Shown here: piece by piece, positions 14,477 to 22,236 of the stretch
How positions within the stretch are numbered: position 1 is the first letter of the stretch
Layout: each line of letters opens with the position of its first letter
Origin: DAIMZM01 sp036733985
GTDB taxonomy: Bacteria > Bacillota > Dehalobacteriia > UBA4068
NCBI GenBank assembly: GCA_036733985.1
Contig: DAIMZM010000004.1
Coordinates: 1-47,621, forward strand
Direction: 5' to 3'
DNA length: 47,621 bases
Position numbers and translations under genes: made by a program
The notes under the pieces: generated by a model
The model's database searches: none
The model's input: the letters and a program-made list of their open reading frames with translations, nothing else
Told to the model about the DNA's origin: nothing

Positions 14477-16039
14477 TTATGAGACAATGTAGCACACCAG
14501 GGAAGTGATCAGCACCAGGATGACGGCGACCTTGAAAGTCTTTTTCATCACCGCCACTTCCTCGCCCATGGCGTCGATGGTGGCTGCCGCGTTCTGCAGC
14601 TTAGCCGGGGTACAGACGCTGGCCACGCCGCCGGCCACGCCGGTAGCCGCCGCCATGATCAGGGGATCCAGCTTCAGCAGTTCGGCGGTAAGCACATTGA
14701 ACTTGGTAAACATGGCGATGGCCGAAGCCTCGCTGCCGGTCAAAAAGCCGCCGAACAGGCCCAAAGGCGCGGGCAGCAGGGGATAGAAGCGGCCCGCCAG
14801 ATCCGCGCTGACCGAAGACAGGGCAAAGATCATATTGTTGTGCTGATCCGCGATCTGCCACACCCCATCCGTCAGGGCCAGGCCGGTATTGTTCATCAAG
14901 AGGCCGATGGCGAAGAAGATGGCCGCGGAAACAAAGGGTTTGGGCCCCCGTTTGCCCCATTTGGCCAAAGTGATGCGCAGCTGTTCTTTGGTGGGCTTAA
15001 GGATAATAAAAGATAAAGCCGTGCTGGCCAGCACCCAGAAATAGGCGTTCCACAGCATCCTGAGCTTGACCGGGCTTTGGGGCAGGGCCGCCACCGCCAT
15101 TTCCAGCCTGATAAAGAGAAAATCATGGATAGGCTTGCAGAAATTGGTCAGCAGCAGGGCGAAGAGCAGGATCAGCCAGGGAGATAAGGCCTTTAACAGC
15201 GGCATCCCCGCTTCAATGGCCTTATCGCTTTCGGTGAGGACGGAGCGGTCCACAATGGGCAGGCCTTTCAGCTTCAGGAACAGCATCTGGATCAGCACCA
15301 CGGCCAGGCCGGCCACCACGCCGGTTAAGAGCACGCCGGTTTGCAGGAAAGACACATGGGCCATCAGCCAGGCCACGCCGCCGGCGGTAAGCCCGGCCAG
15401 CAGGGCTTGGGGCAGGCCTTGCCAGATCATTTGCCTGCCGCCCAGGATCCAGAGCATGGAGAGGCAGATGGCGGTGGAGATCACCGGCAGGAAACCGGCG
15501 AAGATCTGGGCCGCTTCCACAATGCCCACGCCGGTAAAATCGCAATAGGTGAGCAAGGGCGCGCCCAGCATGGAAAAGGTGCAAAGGGCGTCAAAGCCGA
15601 TGGCGGGCATGGCTATGGAAATAAAGGGCGAATAACCCAAATCCCGCATGATCGGGGGCAGCACCGATACCGGAGTGGCCCCCAGGGCCACCAGGGAGGT
15701 GCCGGCGCCGATATTGATCAGCATCACCTGGGAGGGCTTGTTCCGCACCGCCAGAGTCTTGATGAAAACGCTGATCCGGTGCAAAGCGCCGGTGCTTTCC
15801 ATGAAAGTGATCTGCAGGATGGAAAAGAGCACCATCAACGAGATGGGAAAAGAAGACAAAATGCCGCTGCCGCTGGCCCGGAGGATGGCCTCCGGCCCGG
15901 TCTGGAAAAACAGCAGCGCCAGCAGGGCTGTGCAAACCCAGCCCCAGATGCCGCACCAATGGGTGGGGATGCGGAACTTCAGCATCAGCACCATCACCAG
16001 CACAATGGGCAACAGGCATAACAAAGCTTTGACAACCAT
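14477..16039 (-). CDS. lctP: L-lactate permease (LctP/LldP family)
   Basis: A membrane transporter of about 520 residues with some 12-14 hydrophobic segments; it carries L-lactate (also D-lactate or glycolate in relatives) with protons. Family features are NIGAGTSLVALGATPVSVLPPI (listed as NIGAGTSLVALG and ATPVSVLPPI), FIGFDAL-type segment PAIGFDALCTFSML, and near the C-terminus FGGFLTGSEASAIAMF and GVASVCTPAKLQNAA. ATG 16039 is chosen; a TTG at 16045 is possible. A 44-codon ORF ends 2 bp upstream, suggesting coupled translation. It fits a lactate-using anaerobe, although no lactate dehydrogenase is in the window. Confidence 0.92.
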   Translation of the reverse strand: MVVKALLCLLPIVLVMVLMLKFRIPTHWCGIWGWVCTALLALLFFQTGPEAILRASGSGILSSFPISLMVLFSILQITFMESTGALHRISVFIKTLAVRNKPSQVMLINIGAGTSLVALGATPVSVLPPIMRDLGYSPFISIAMPAIGFDALCTFSMLGAPLLTYCDFTGVGIVEAAQIFAGFLPVISTAICLSMLWILGGRQMIWQGLPQALLAGLTAGGVAWLMAHVSFLQTGVLLTGVVAGLAVVLIQMLFLKLKGLPIVDRSVLTESDKAIEAGMPLLKALSPWLILLFALLLTNFCKPIHDFLFIRLEMAVAALPQSPVKLRMLWNAYFWVLASTALSFIILKPTKEQLRITLAKWGKRGPKPFVSAAIFFAIGLLMNNTGLALTDGVWQIADQHNNMIFALSSVSADLAGRFYPLLPAPLGLFGGFLTGSEASAIAMFTKFNVLTAELLKLDPLIMAAATGVAGGVASVCTPAKLQNAAATIDAMGEEVAVMKKTFKVAVILVLITSLVCYIVS

Positions 16040-16041
16040 AT

Positions 16042-16176
16042 TCAAATCAACTCCGTTCCACGTTTTAACGCCGCCATGTCCGGCTCAGCTTCGGCCGGCC
16101 GTATATGGAAGCGTCTGATGTTTTCCCAAGAAATCGCCGTAAAACCCATACTACTTACCATTACACCCAACATCAT
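16042..16176 (-). CDS. Small ORF (44 codons) directly upstream of lctP
   Basis: It begins with two Met codons (MMLGVMVSSMGFTAISWENI) and ends ALKRGTELI. The first 20 residues are hydrophobic enough for a membrane or signal-like helix; the rest is charged. AGAGGTGA sits 7 bp before the first ATG, a good ribosome site. The TGA stop (16044-16042) lies 2 bp from the lctP ATG, whose own ribosome site lies inside this ORF. That arrangement suggests a translated leader or small membrane partner coupled to lctP. No family is recognised. Confidence 0.55.
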   Translation of the reverse strand: MMLGVMVSSMGFTAISWENIRRFHIRPAEAEPDMAALKRGTELI

Positions 16177-16414
16177 GCGTTCATCACCTCTGTATGGCCC
16201 AGGCCTCCGCCTCCGCCATTGCCCGGATCACAGCAGCCAGCGCTTGGGATCGCGGCTGCTGTCAGGCGCGGCAAATCAGCGTCTAAATCAAACCCTGGGT
16301 CAGCCGTTGCCAACCATGTTTTCGCTTTGCTCCGTCACCCCGTCCTTTCTTCTGGATTTTGCAGGCCTATGCTAAAGGCCGAAGCCTTCATGCCAGATCT
16401 AAGAGCTTAAAACC

Positions 16415-16438
16415 GTTCTTCTTTTGTAAAAGAAGAAC
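16415..16438. repeat. Perfect polypyrimidine/polypurine palindrome 1
   Basis: GTTCTTCTTTT, centre GT, AAAAGAAGAAC: 11-bp perfect arms. Similar in composition to the palindrome at 16514-16537, 76 bp away. Confidence 0.7.
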
Positions 16439-16513
16439 CAAGAAAATTTTAAATGGCAGCCGGCTTATATGCTCCGCCGACAGGTAACTTTGGATAAGTT
16501 TGAAGTTCTTTTG

Positions 16514-16537
16514 TTTCTTTTCTTTCAAGAAAAGAAA
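16514..16537. terminator. Perfect polypyrimidine/polypurine palindrome 2, possible iorA terminator
   Basis: TTTCTTTTCTT, centre TC, AAGAAAAGAAA: 11-bp arms, about 50 bp downstream of the iorA stop on the minus strand within very AT-rich DNA. It may terminate iorA or belong to a dispersed repeat family. Confidence 0.5.
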
Positions 16538-16586
16538 GGTTTTAAAAAATATTTTTAATTTAAATAAAAGGTTTTAAAAATGCCCT

Positions 16587-18362
16587 TCAATCCGCCAGGG
16601 GCCCGATGGCCTGCTTGGGGCAGATCTGGCTGCAGACGCCGCAGCCCAGGCATTGGCTGTGGCGGATCGCCGCCTTTTTCCGCTCCTTGTCAAAGGACAA
16701 GGCGGGGCAGCCGGCTTTCAGACAGCGCCGGCAGCCGATACATTTGTCCTCGTCCACCGTGTATTTGTTCTGGAAAGCCTGGGGAAATTCCGCCAGGTCG
16801 GCCTGGCTGAGCCGCTTCAGGGCGCAGGGCCAGCGGGTAATGATCACGGAAGGCGCGTCCAAGGCCAGCGCCCAGTCCAGGGCTTCGTTGACCTGGGCCA
16901 AGTCATTGGGGTCGATGGTCCGCACCTGCCGGGCGCCTAAAGCCCGCACCAGGGCTTCGATATCAATAGCCGGGGCGTCGGAGAGGTCGGCATGCCGGCC
17001 GGAGCCGGGATTTTCCTGATGCCCGGTCATGCCGGTGATGCGGTTGTCCAGGATCAGGTTGACGGTGCGGCTGTTATTGTATAAGACTTCGATCAGGGAG
17101 GTGATGCCGGAGTGGAAAAAGGTGCTGTCCCCCAGCATGGTCACGACCCGCTTGCCGCTTTGCTGCAAGTCAAAGGCTTTCTGGGCCCCATGGCCCATGC
17201 TGATGCCCGCGCCCATGCAGAGGTTCATGTCCATGGCATTGAAGGGCGGGCCAAAGCCCAGGGTATAGCAGCCGATATCCCCGGTGATCACCAGATCCCG
17301 CTGGGAGAGGGCGTAGAAAACCCCCCGGTGGGGACAGCCGGCGCAAAGCTCCGGCGGCCTGGGCACCACGGCTTTTTGATCATAGTCCGGCTGGGGCAGG
17401 CTTTGGCCCAGCAGCCGCTGGCGCAGCACCTCCGGGAGCAGCTCGCCGAAATGGGGCAGTAGCTCCCGGCCCTGGCAGGCGCAGCCCAGGGCTTTCACTT
17501 TTTCTTCTATGTAGGGGTCGTTTTCTTCGATGATATAGACCCTGTCCACCTGAGCGCAAAAATCCCGGATCAATTGCTCCGGCAGGGGGTAGGTGAAGCC
17601 CAGCTTCAGATAGCTGGCGTTTTCGCCGAACACCTCTTTGGCATAGTAATAGCAGATGCCGGAGCAGATGACGCCCAGCCCCCTGTCATGGTATTCCGCC
17701 CGGTTGAAGGGGCTGGCTTCGCTTGCCGCCAGCAAGGCGGTTTCCCGTTCCTCCACCAGGGCCCGGAGCCGCCGGGCATTGGCCGGCACATTGACGAAGC
17801 GGGCCGCGTCTTTCCGGTAGGGGATAAAGCGGGGCGCCGTTGGTTCCGCTGTTTCCACAATGCTTTTGCTATGGCAGACCCGGGTGGTCAGGCGCAGCAG
17901 CGCCGGCACCCGGTATTGTTCGGACAGGGCAAAGGCCGCCTTGATCATGTCCAGGCATTCCTGGCTGTCGGCCGGTTCCAGCAGGGGGATTTTAGCGGCT
18001 TTGGCATAGTTGCGGTTGTCCTGCTCATTCTGGGAGCTGTGCTGGCCCGGCTCATCCGCGGTGACGATCACCAGGCCGCCGTTGCCCCCGGGATAGGAAA
18101 TGGAAAACAGCGGATCCGCGGCCACGTTCAGCCCCACATGCTTCATGGAAGCCAGGCTGCGCACCCCGGCGATGGACGCGCCGCAGGCAGCTTCCAGGGC
18201 CACCTTTTCATTGGGGGCCCATTCGGAGACGATCTCTTGGTAGCGGGTAATATTTTCCAATATTTCCGTGCTGGGGGTGCCGGGATAGGCTGAGGCGAAG
18301 CGGCAGCCTGCCTCATAGGCCCCCCGGGCCAGGGCTTCATTGCCGGTCAGCAGTTGTTTCAT
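16587..18362 (-). CDS. iorA: Indolepyruvate:ferredoxin oxidoreductase alpha subunit
   Basis: IorA oxidatively decarboxylates aryl-pyruvates to aryl-acetyl-CoA, reducing ferredoxin, with the beta subunit IorB. The 591-residue protein has the family order: a pyrimidine domain (LLTGNEALARGAYEAGC, then AYPGTPSTEI), a central transketolase-like region, the TPP-binding GDIGCYTLG and MGAGISMGHGAQKAF with GDSTFFHSG, and a C-terminal pair of [4Fe-4S] motifs (CIGCRRCLKAGCP and CLGCGVCSQICP, about residues 541-585). ATG 18362 has AAGGAGAGA upstream. No iorB is adjacent or elsewhere in the window, which is unusual because iorAB are normally neighbours. Confidence 0.93.
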   Translation of the reverse strand: MKQLLTGNEALARGAYEAGCRFASAYPGTPSTEILENITRYQEIVSEWAPNEKVALEAACGASIAGVRSLASMKHVGLNVAADPLFSISYPGGNGGLVIVTADEPGQHSSQNEQDNRNYAKAAKIPLLEPADSQECLDMIKAAFALSEQYRVPALLRLTTRVCHSKSIVETAEPTAPRFIPYRKDAARFVNVPANARRLRALVEERETALLAASEASPFNRAEYHDRGLGVICSGICYYYAKEVFGENASYLKLGFTYPLPEQLIRDFCAQVDRVYIIEENDPYIEEKVKALGCACQGRELLPHFGELLPEVLRQRLLGQSLPQPDYDQKAVVPRPPELCAGCPHRGVFYALSQRDLVITGDIGCYTLGFGPPFNAMDMNLCMGAGISMGHGAQKAFDLQQSGKRVVTMLGDSTFFHSGITSLIEVLYNNSRTVNLILDNRITGMTGHQENPGSGRHADLSDAPAIDIEALVRALGARQVRTIDPNDLAQVNEALDWALALDAPSVIITRWPCALKRLSQADLAEFPQAFQNKYTVDEDKCIGCRRCLKAGCPALSFDKERKKAAIRHSQCLGCGVCSQICPKQAIGPLAD

Positions 18363-18442
18363 AAGCCGGTATGTCTCTCCTTTATCCTTGCCGGCCTGGT
18401 TTTGCCAAAGCATGCTTCAGGCAATGACAGGCCATTCATCAA

Positions 18443-18448
18443 ATTATA
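18443..18448 (-). promoter_or_regulatory. Extended -10 element upstream of iorA
   Basis: Minus-strand TATAAT (18448-18443) preceded by TGT, about 80 bp before the iorA ATG. The -35 is weak. Confidence 0.45.
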
Positions 18449-18508
18449 ACAAAAAGTAAGGCAAATAGCCAGAGGAAAAGCAACCAGATTCGCTGCTCTT
18501 TAGTTAAG

Positions 18509-18883
18509 TTATTTGACCAGGATTTGGCCGAAGGCTATCCCGCCCAGGCAGAAGACGACGCTGAGCAGTATATAGGCCAGGCTTAAGCCCAATTTACCGT
18601 TTTGGGCCAGGGTCAGGGCTTCCAGGGAAAAAGCGGAAAAGGTGGTGAAGCCGCCGCAGACCCCTACTTTCAGCAGCAGGAGCAGCCGGGGCGGCAGATG
18701 CGGGTTTTGACCGGCCCAGCCGCTGATCAGGCCGATGCAGAAGGCCCCCAGGATATTGATGAGCAGGGTGTGGAGGGGAAAGCCCTGCTTTTCCTGGAGC
18801 GGCAGCAGGGTGAACAAATAGCGGCAAACCGTGCCCAGCAGCCCCCCGGCCCCGGCATACAGGCAATCAACCAGTGTTTTCAT
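18509..18883 (-). CDS. crcB: Fluoride exporter CrcB/FluC
   Basis: A 124-residue, four-helix fluoride channel that works as a dual-topology dimer. Hallmarks are GAGGLLGTVCRYLF, then LLINILGAFCIGLISG (the Asn of the pore) and VGVCGGFTTFSAFSLE with the TTFSTF-like fluoride-contact motif. AGAGGA lies before the ATG. A fluoride riboswitch precedes it, which confirms the substrate. Only one crcB copy is present; some bacteria carry two as a heterodimer. Confidence 0.95.
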   Translation of the reverse strand: MKTLVDCLYAGAGGLLGTVCRYLFTLLPLQEKQGFPLHTLLINILGAFCIGLISGWAGQNPHLPPRLLLLLKVGVCGGFTTFSAFSLEALTLAQNGKLGLSLAYILLSVVFCLGGIAFGQILVK

Positions 18884-18931
18884 GTTATGTCCTCTTTGTG
18901 GTGTGGCGTATCCGGCAGCAAGAAGGGCAAA

Positions 18932-19018
18932 ATAAAAAAGCCGATGCTGCTGCCCGTGCAGAAGTCATCAGCTTAATCAAGCGGTTCCGGTATGACCGAG
19001 GGAGAACTTCATTCCCCA
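18932..19018 (-). promoter_or_regulatory. Fluoride (crcB) riboswitch
   Basis: Minus-strand blocks in order: GGGGAATGAAGTTCTCCC (P1/P2 region), AACCGC, then GCTGATGACTTCTGC, matching the crcB RNA motif. The last block also forms the 5' arm of a terminator (GCTGATG..CTGC with GCAG..CATCGGC) followed by T6 at 18939-18934. Fluoride binding should block termination and switch on crcB. Confidence 0.9.
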
Positions 19019-19021
19019 GGT

Positions 19022-19050
19022 ATTATATACTGGTTGGGGAATGATTTCAA
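19022..19050 (-). promoter_or_regulatory. Promoter of the fluoride riboswitch/crcB transcript
   Basis: Minus-strand TTGAAA (19050-19045), 17 bp, TATAAT (19027-19022). The aptamer starts within a few bases of the predicted transcript start. The -35 is 3 bp from the cbiC stop codon. Confidence 0.85.
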
Positions 19051-19053
19051 GCT

Positions 19054-19710
19054 CTAAATTCTGGTTTGCCCCGCCATATCGGCCCTCTCCCGGCAGAGCA
19101 GGTACAGCAGGGCGTTGACGATGGCGGCGGCCACATTGCTGCCGCCTTTCCGGCCCTTGGCCACGATATAGGGGGTCTCCCCGGCCAGGATCAGCTCCTT
19201 GGCCTGCACCACATTGACAAAGCCCACCGGCGCGCCGATGATCAGCGCCGGTTTGATCCGCCCCGCCCCTTGCAGCTGGTGCAGGCGGATCAGGGCGGTG
19301 GGGGCGTTGCCGATGGCAAAGATCAGCCTGCCGGACAAGCCGGCGGCCTTATCCATGGCCACCGTGGCCCTGGTCAGGCCCTTTTCCCGGGCCTGGCTGG
19401 CAATATCCGCATCCGCCATGAAGCACAGGGCCTGGCAGCCCAGCTGAGACAAGGCCTGTTGATTAATGCCGGCCCTGGCCATATTGGTGTCCGTGACAAT
19501 GGTGGCTTTGTCCCGGAGGGCGGCCAGCCCGGCCTGGACCGCAACCGGAGAAAAGGCCAGGTTTTCCGCATAATCAAAATCCGCCGTGGTGTGGATGACC
19601 CGCTTGATGATGGGGGCCAGCAGCGGGTCCAGGGGCTGTTGCAGCTCGCTTTCGATGATTTCAAAGCTGCGTCGCTCGATTTCCGCCGGGGGCAGGGTTT
19701 CTATTTCCAT
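19054..19710 (-). CDS. cbiC: Cobalt-precorrin-8 methylmutase CbiC
   Basis: Moves the methyl group from C11 to C12, turning cobalt-precorrin-8 into cobyrinate. The 218-residue protein keeps the active-site histidine in RVIHTTADFDYAENL (H40) and the conserved IVTDTNMARAGIN and GAPVGFVNVVQAKE blocks. Length is typical. It is the last gene of the cbi operon, 5 bp after cbiP. No terminator follows: the fluoride-riboswitch promoter begins 3 bp past the stop codon. Confidence 0.95.
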   Translation of the reverse strand: MEIETLPPAEIERRSFEIIESELQQPLDPLLAPIIKRVIHTTADFDYAENLAFSPVAVQAGLAALRDKATIVTDTNMARAGINQQALSQLGCQALCFMADADIASQAREKGLTRATVAMDKAAGLSGRLIFAIGNAPTALIRLHQLQGAGRIKPALIIGAPVGFVNVVQAKELILAGETPYIVAKGRKGGSNVAAAIVNALLYLLCRERADMAGQTRI

Positions 19711-19715
19711 AGGCG

Positions 19716-21206
19716 TCAGATTCCTTTCTCCAGGATTTGGTAGATCAGCTCCAGGTTCAAATGGTCGCGGATGCCCTGGGCCAGGGCGTCGTATTGGCTT
19801 TCCTTATAGGCTTTCAGGTCAAAGGCCGCCTCCCTCAGGGACACCCCCTTTGCTTGGGCCAGGGCCCCCAGCACCGCTTCCCGGCAGGCAGCGGTATCGA
19901 AAAAGCCGTGGAGATAGCTGCCGTAGACATTGCCCTGCTGGCAGCCGTCTCTAGCGCCGTTGCTGAGTATGGCCAGGCTTTGGGCCCCGGGCAGCAGCTT
20001 GGTGCGGCCCATATGGATCTCATAGCCTTCCAGGGCTTGGCCGCTTAAAGGGGCCAGCAGGCCCGCCACTTCCAGGGCTTGGCCGGTCACATTGGTGCGC
20101 TGCTTGGCATCGGCAAATTCCGTTTCCGCGGGCAGCAGGCCCAGGCCCCGGATCTCCCCGCCGCCCTCCGCCCCTTCGCTGTCGACGATGCGCTGCCCCA
20201 GCATTTGATAGCCGCCGCAAATGCCGAAAATCACCCGGCCCTGGGCGGCTTGCTTTTTAACGGCCGCTTCCAAGCCGCTTTCCCGGAGCCAGCGCAAATC
20301 GGCAATGGTGCTTTTGCTGCCGGGGAGGATGATCAGATCCGGCTCCCCCAGCTCAGCCAAGCGCCGCACATAGCGCAACCCGACGCCGGGGGTGGCTTCC
20401 AGGGCGGCGAAATCCGTGAAATTGGCGATATGGGGCAGGCGGATCACCACGATTTCCAGCACAGCGCCGCTGTGCCGCCGATTCAGCCGTTCCGCCAGGC
20501 TGTCCTCGTCCTCGATATCCACGGGCAGAAAAGGCAGCACCCCGGCCACAGGCTTTTGGGTCAAGTCCGCCAGCATTTTCAAACCAGGCTTCAGCAGTTC
20601 CGCATCCCCCCGGAATTTATTGATCACCAGGGCCTTGACCAGGGCCTGCTCATCCGGGGGCAGCAGGGCGATGGTGCCGTAAAGCTGGGCAAAGACCCCG
20701 CCCCGGTCAATATCCCCCACCAGCAGCACCGGGGCCTGGGCCAGCTTGGCCATGCCCATATTGACGAAATCCCCTTGTTGCAGATTGATTTCCGCCGGGC
20801 TGCCCGCCCCCTCGATGACGATGATCTCGCTTTCCGCTGCCAGGCTTTGATACGCTGCCCTGACCTGGGCCACCAGGGTATGCTTCATGGCATAATAGTC
20901 GGCGGCGCTGATATTGCCCAGCACTTCGCCGTTAACGATCACCTGGGAGCCGGCCTGGGACATGGGCTTCAATAAGACGGGGTTCATCCGCACGCTGGGG
21001 GGGATGCCGCAGGCTTCCGCCTGCACCGCCTGGGCCCTGCCCATTTCCAGGCCCTCTTTGGTGATATAGGAATTGAGGGCCATGTTCTGGGATTTGAAAG
21101 GGGCCACCCGGTAGCCGTCCTGGTGAAAGACCCGGCACAGCCCGGCTGCCAGCAGGCTTTTTCCCGCATTGGACATGGTGCCTTGCACCATAATGGCTTT
21201 AGTCAT
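19716..21206 (-). CDS. cbiP: Cobyric acid synthase CbiP/CobQ
   Basis: Amidates the b, d, e and g side chains of adenosylcobyrinate a,c-diamide using glutamine and ATP. The 496-residue protein has an N-terminal dethiobiotin-synthetase-like ATPase (MVQGTMSNAGKSLLAAGLCR, the P-loop, then PFKSQNMALNS) and a C-terminal class I glutaminase-like domain (ILPGSKSTIADL, with the nucleophile in FGICGGYQMLG and a His in YLHGFFD). The start overlaps cobD by 8 bp. Typical length and order. Confidence 0.95.
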   Translation of the reverse strand: MTKAIMVQGTMSNAGKSLLAAGLCRVFHQDGYRVAPFKSQNMALNSYITKEGLEMGRAQAVQAEACGIPPSVRMNPVLLKPMSQAGSQVIVNGEVLGNISAADYYAMKHTLVAQVRAAYQSLAAESEIIVIEGAGSPAEINLQQGDFVNMGMAKLAQAPVLLVGDIDRGGVFAQLYGTIALLPPDEQALVKALVINKFRGDAELLKPGLKMLADLTQKPVAGVLPFLPVDIEDEDSLAERLNRRHSGAVLEIVVIRLPHIANFTDFAALEATPGVGLRYVRRLAELGEPDLIILPGSKSTIADLRWLRESGLEAAVKKQAAQGRVIFGICGGYQMLGQRIVDSEGAEGGGEIRGLGLLPAETEFADAKQRTNVTGQALEVAGLLAPLSGQALEGYEIHMGRTKLLPGAQSLAILSNGARDGCQQGNVYGSYLHGFFDTAACREAVLGALAQAKGVSLREAAFDLKAYKESQYDALAQGIRDHLNLELIYQILEKGI

Positions 21207-22236
21207 GGAGCGCCTCCGCGATCAGGCTGAGCAAGGCCTGGTTATCTTCATGGGTTTTCAGCCCGATCCGCAGATAGCTGTGGTCCAGGCCGGAAAAATT
21301 GGCGCAGTCCCGGAGCAGTATCCCCTGGGCTTTCAGGGGTTCCAGCAGGGGCCGGTCGCTTTGGATGAGCAGGAAATTGGCGTCGCTGGGAAAGACCCTC
21401 AGGCCCAGCTCAGTCAGACCCCTGGCCAGGAAGGCCCGCTCCTGATCGATGAGTTCCCGGCTTTTTTCCAGCCAGCCTGGCGCCTCCAGGCAGGCCAGTC
21501 CCGCAATCTGTGCAGCCACGGAGACGTTCCACTTGGGGCCGAAGGCGGCGATCTTTGCCAGCAATCCGGCGTCCGCCGCCAGCAGATAGCCCAGGCGCAG
21601 CCCGGCCAGGGCATAAATCTTGGTGAAGGCCCGGAGGATCAGCAGCCGGGGATAGGCCCCGAGCCGGGGGATCAGGGTTTGGCCATGGGTAAAATCAATG
21701 AAGCATTCATCCAGCACCAGATAGACGCCCAGCTGCTGGCAGGCGGCGGCGATCTCTTCCAACAGTCCCGGTTCGATCAGCCTGGCGGTGGGATTATTTG
21801 GATTGCATAAAAACAGCATGTCAAGATCCGGCGTCAGCTCATCCAGCACCGCCCGGGTCAGGGCAAAGCCGTTTTCCCTGAGCAGCCGGTGCTCCCGGAT
21901 CTCCCCGCCGAAAAGCGCTGTTGACCGTTCGTATTCAGAAAAGGCCGGGGCCAGGGTCAGGGCGCGCCGGGGCTTCAGGCAGGCGGCCAGGCGGAACAGC
22001 AGATCAGCAGCGCCGTTGCCGCAGAGCACCTGCTCCGGCTTTAGTTGATGCTGCCGGGCCAGGGCTTGGGTCAACTGCCGGCAGGCCGGGTCCGGATAGC
22101 GTTCATAATCCGGCAGATGCCGGATCAGGGCCTGGCGCGCCGTTGCCGGCAGGCCCAGGGGATTGACGTTGACGGAGAAATCCAAGAGCACCGGCTCCGG
22201 GCCGTAAATATCCCCCCCATGATCATAGCGCCGCAT
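21199..22236 (-). CDS. cobD: L-threonine-O-3-phosphate decarboxylase CobD
   Basis: A PLP enzyme that makes (R)-1-amino-2-propanol phosphate, the linker for the nucleotide loop. Features: GGDIYG near the N-terminus, DFSVNVNPLG, CGNGAADLLFRLA, FLCNPNNPTARLI, and the lysine-bearing RAFTKIYALAGLRLGYL. ATG 22236 with AGGGGGTG is chosen; the reading from 22458 lies inside cbiB. The gene overlaps cbiB by 14 bp and cbiP by 8 bp. The length of 345 residues is short compared with some two-domain Clostridial versions but complete for the Salmonella type. Confidence 0.92.
   Translation of the reverse strand: MRRYDHGGDIYGPEPVLLDFSVNVNPLGLPATARQALIRHLPDYERYPDPACRQLTQALARQHQLKPEQVLCGNGAADLLFRLAACLKPRRALTLAPAFSEYERSTALFGGEIREHRLLRENGFALTRAVLDELTPDLDMLFLCNPNNPTARLIEPGLLEEIAAACQQLGVYLVLDECFIDFTHGQTLIPRLGAYPRLLILRAFTKIYALAGLRLGYLLAADAGLLAKIAAFGPKWNVSVAAQIAGLACLEAPGWLEKSRELIDQERAFLARGLTELGLRVFPSDANFLLIQSDRPLLEPLKAQGILLRDCANFSGLDHSYLRIGLKTHEDNQALLSLIAEALHD

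Larger units (their letters stand above)
16177..16586 (-). other. Intergenic region between iorA and the lctP unit, with palindromes
   Basis: 410 bp without a convincing gene. Plus-strand ORFs at 16076-16375 and 16105-16410 lack ribosome sites and motifs. It holds an inverted repeat CAGCAGCC/GGCTGCTG (16231-16261) and two polypurine/polypyrimidine palindromes listed separately. No clear promoter for the lctP unit was found by eye. Confidence 0.5.

Noticed and set aside
16076..16410. Two overlapping plus-strand ORFs in the iorA-lctP gap
   Set aside because: No ribosome sites; they lie opposite the better supported 44-codon minus-strand ORF and a palindrome region.
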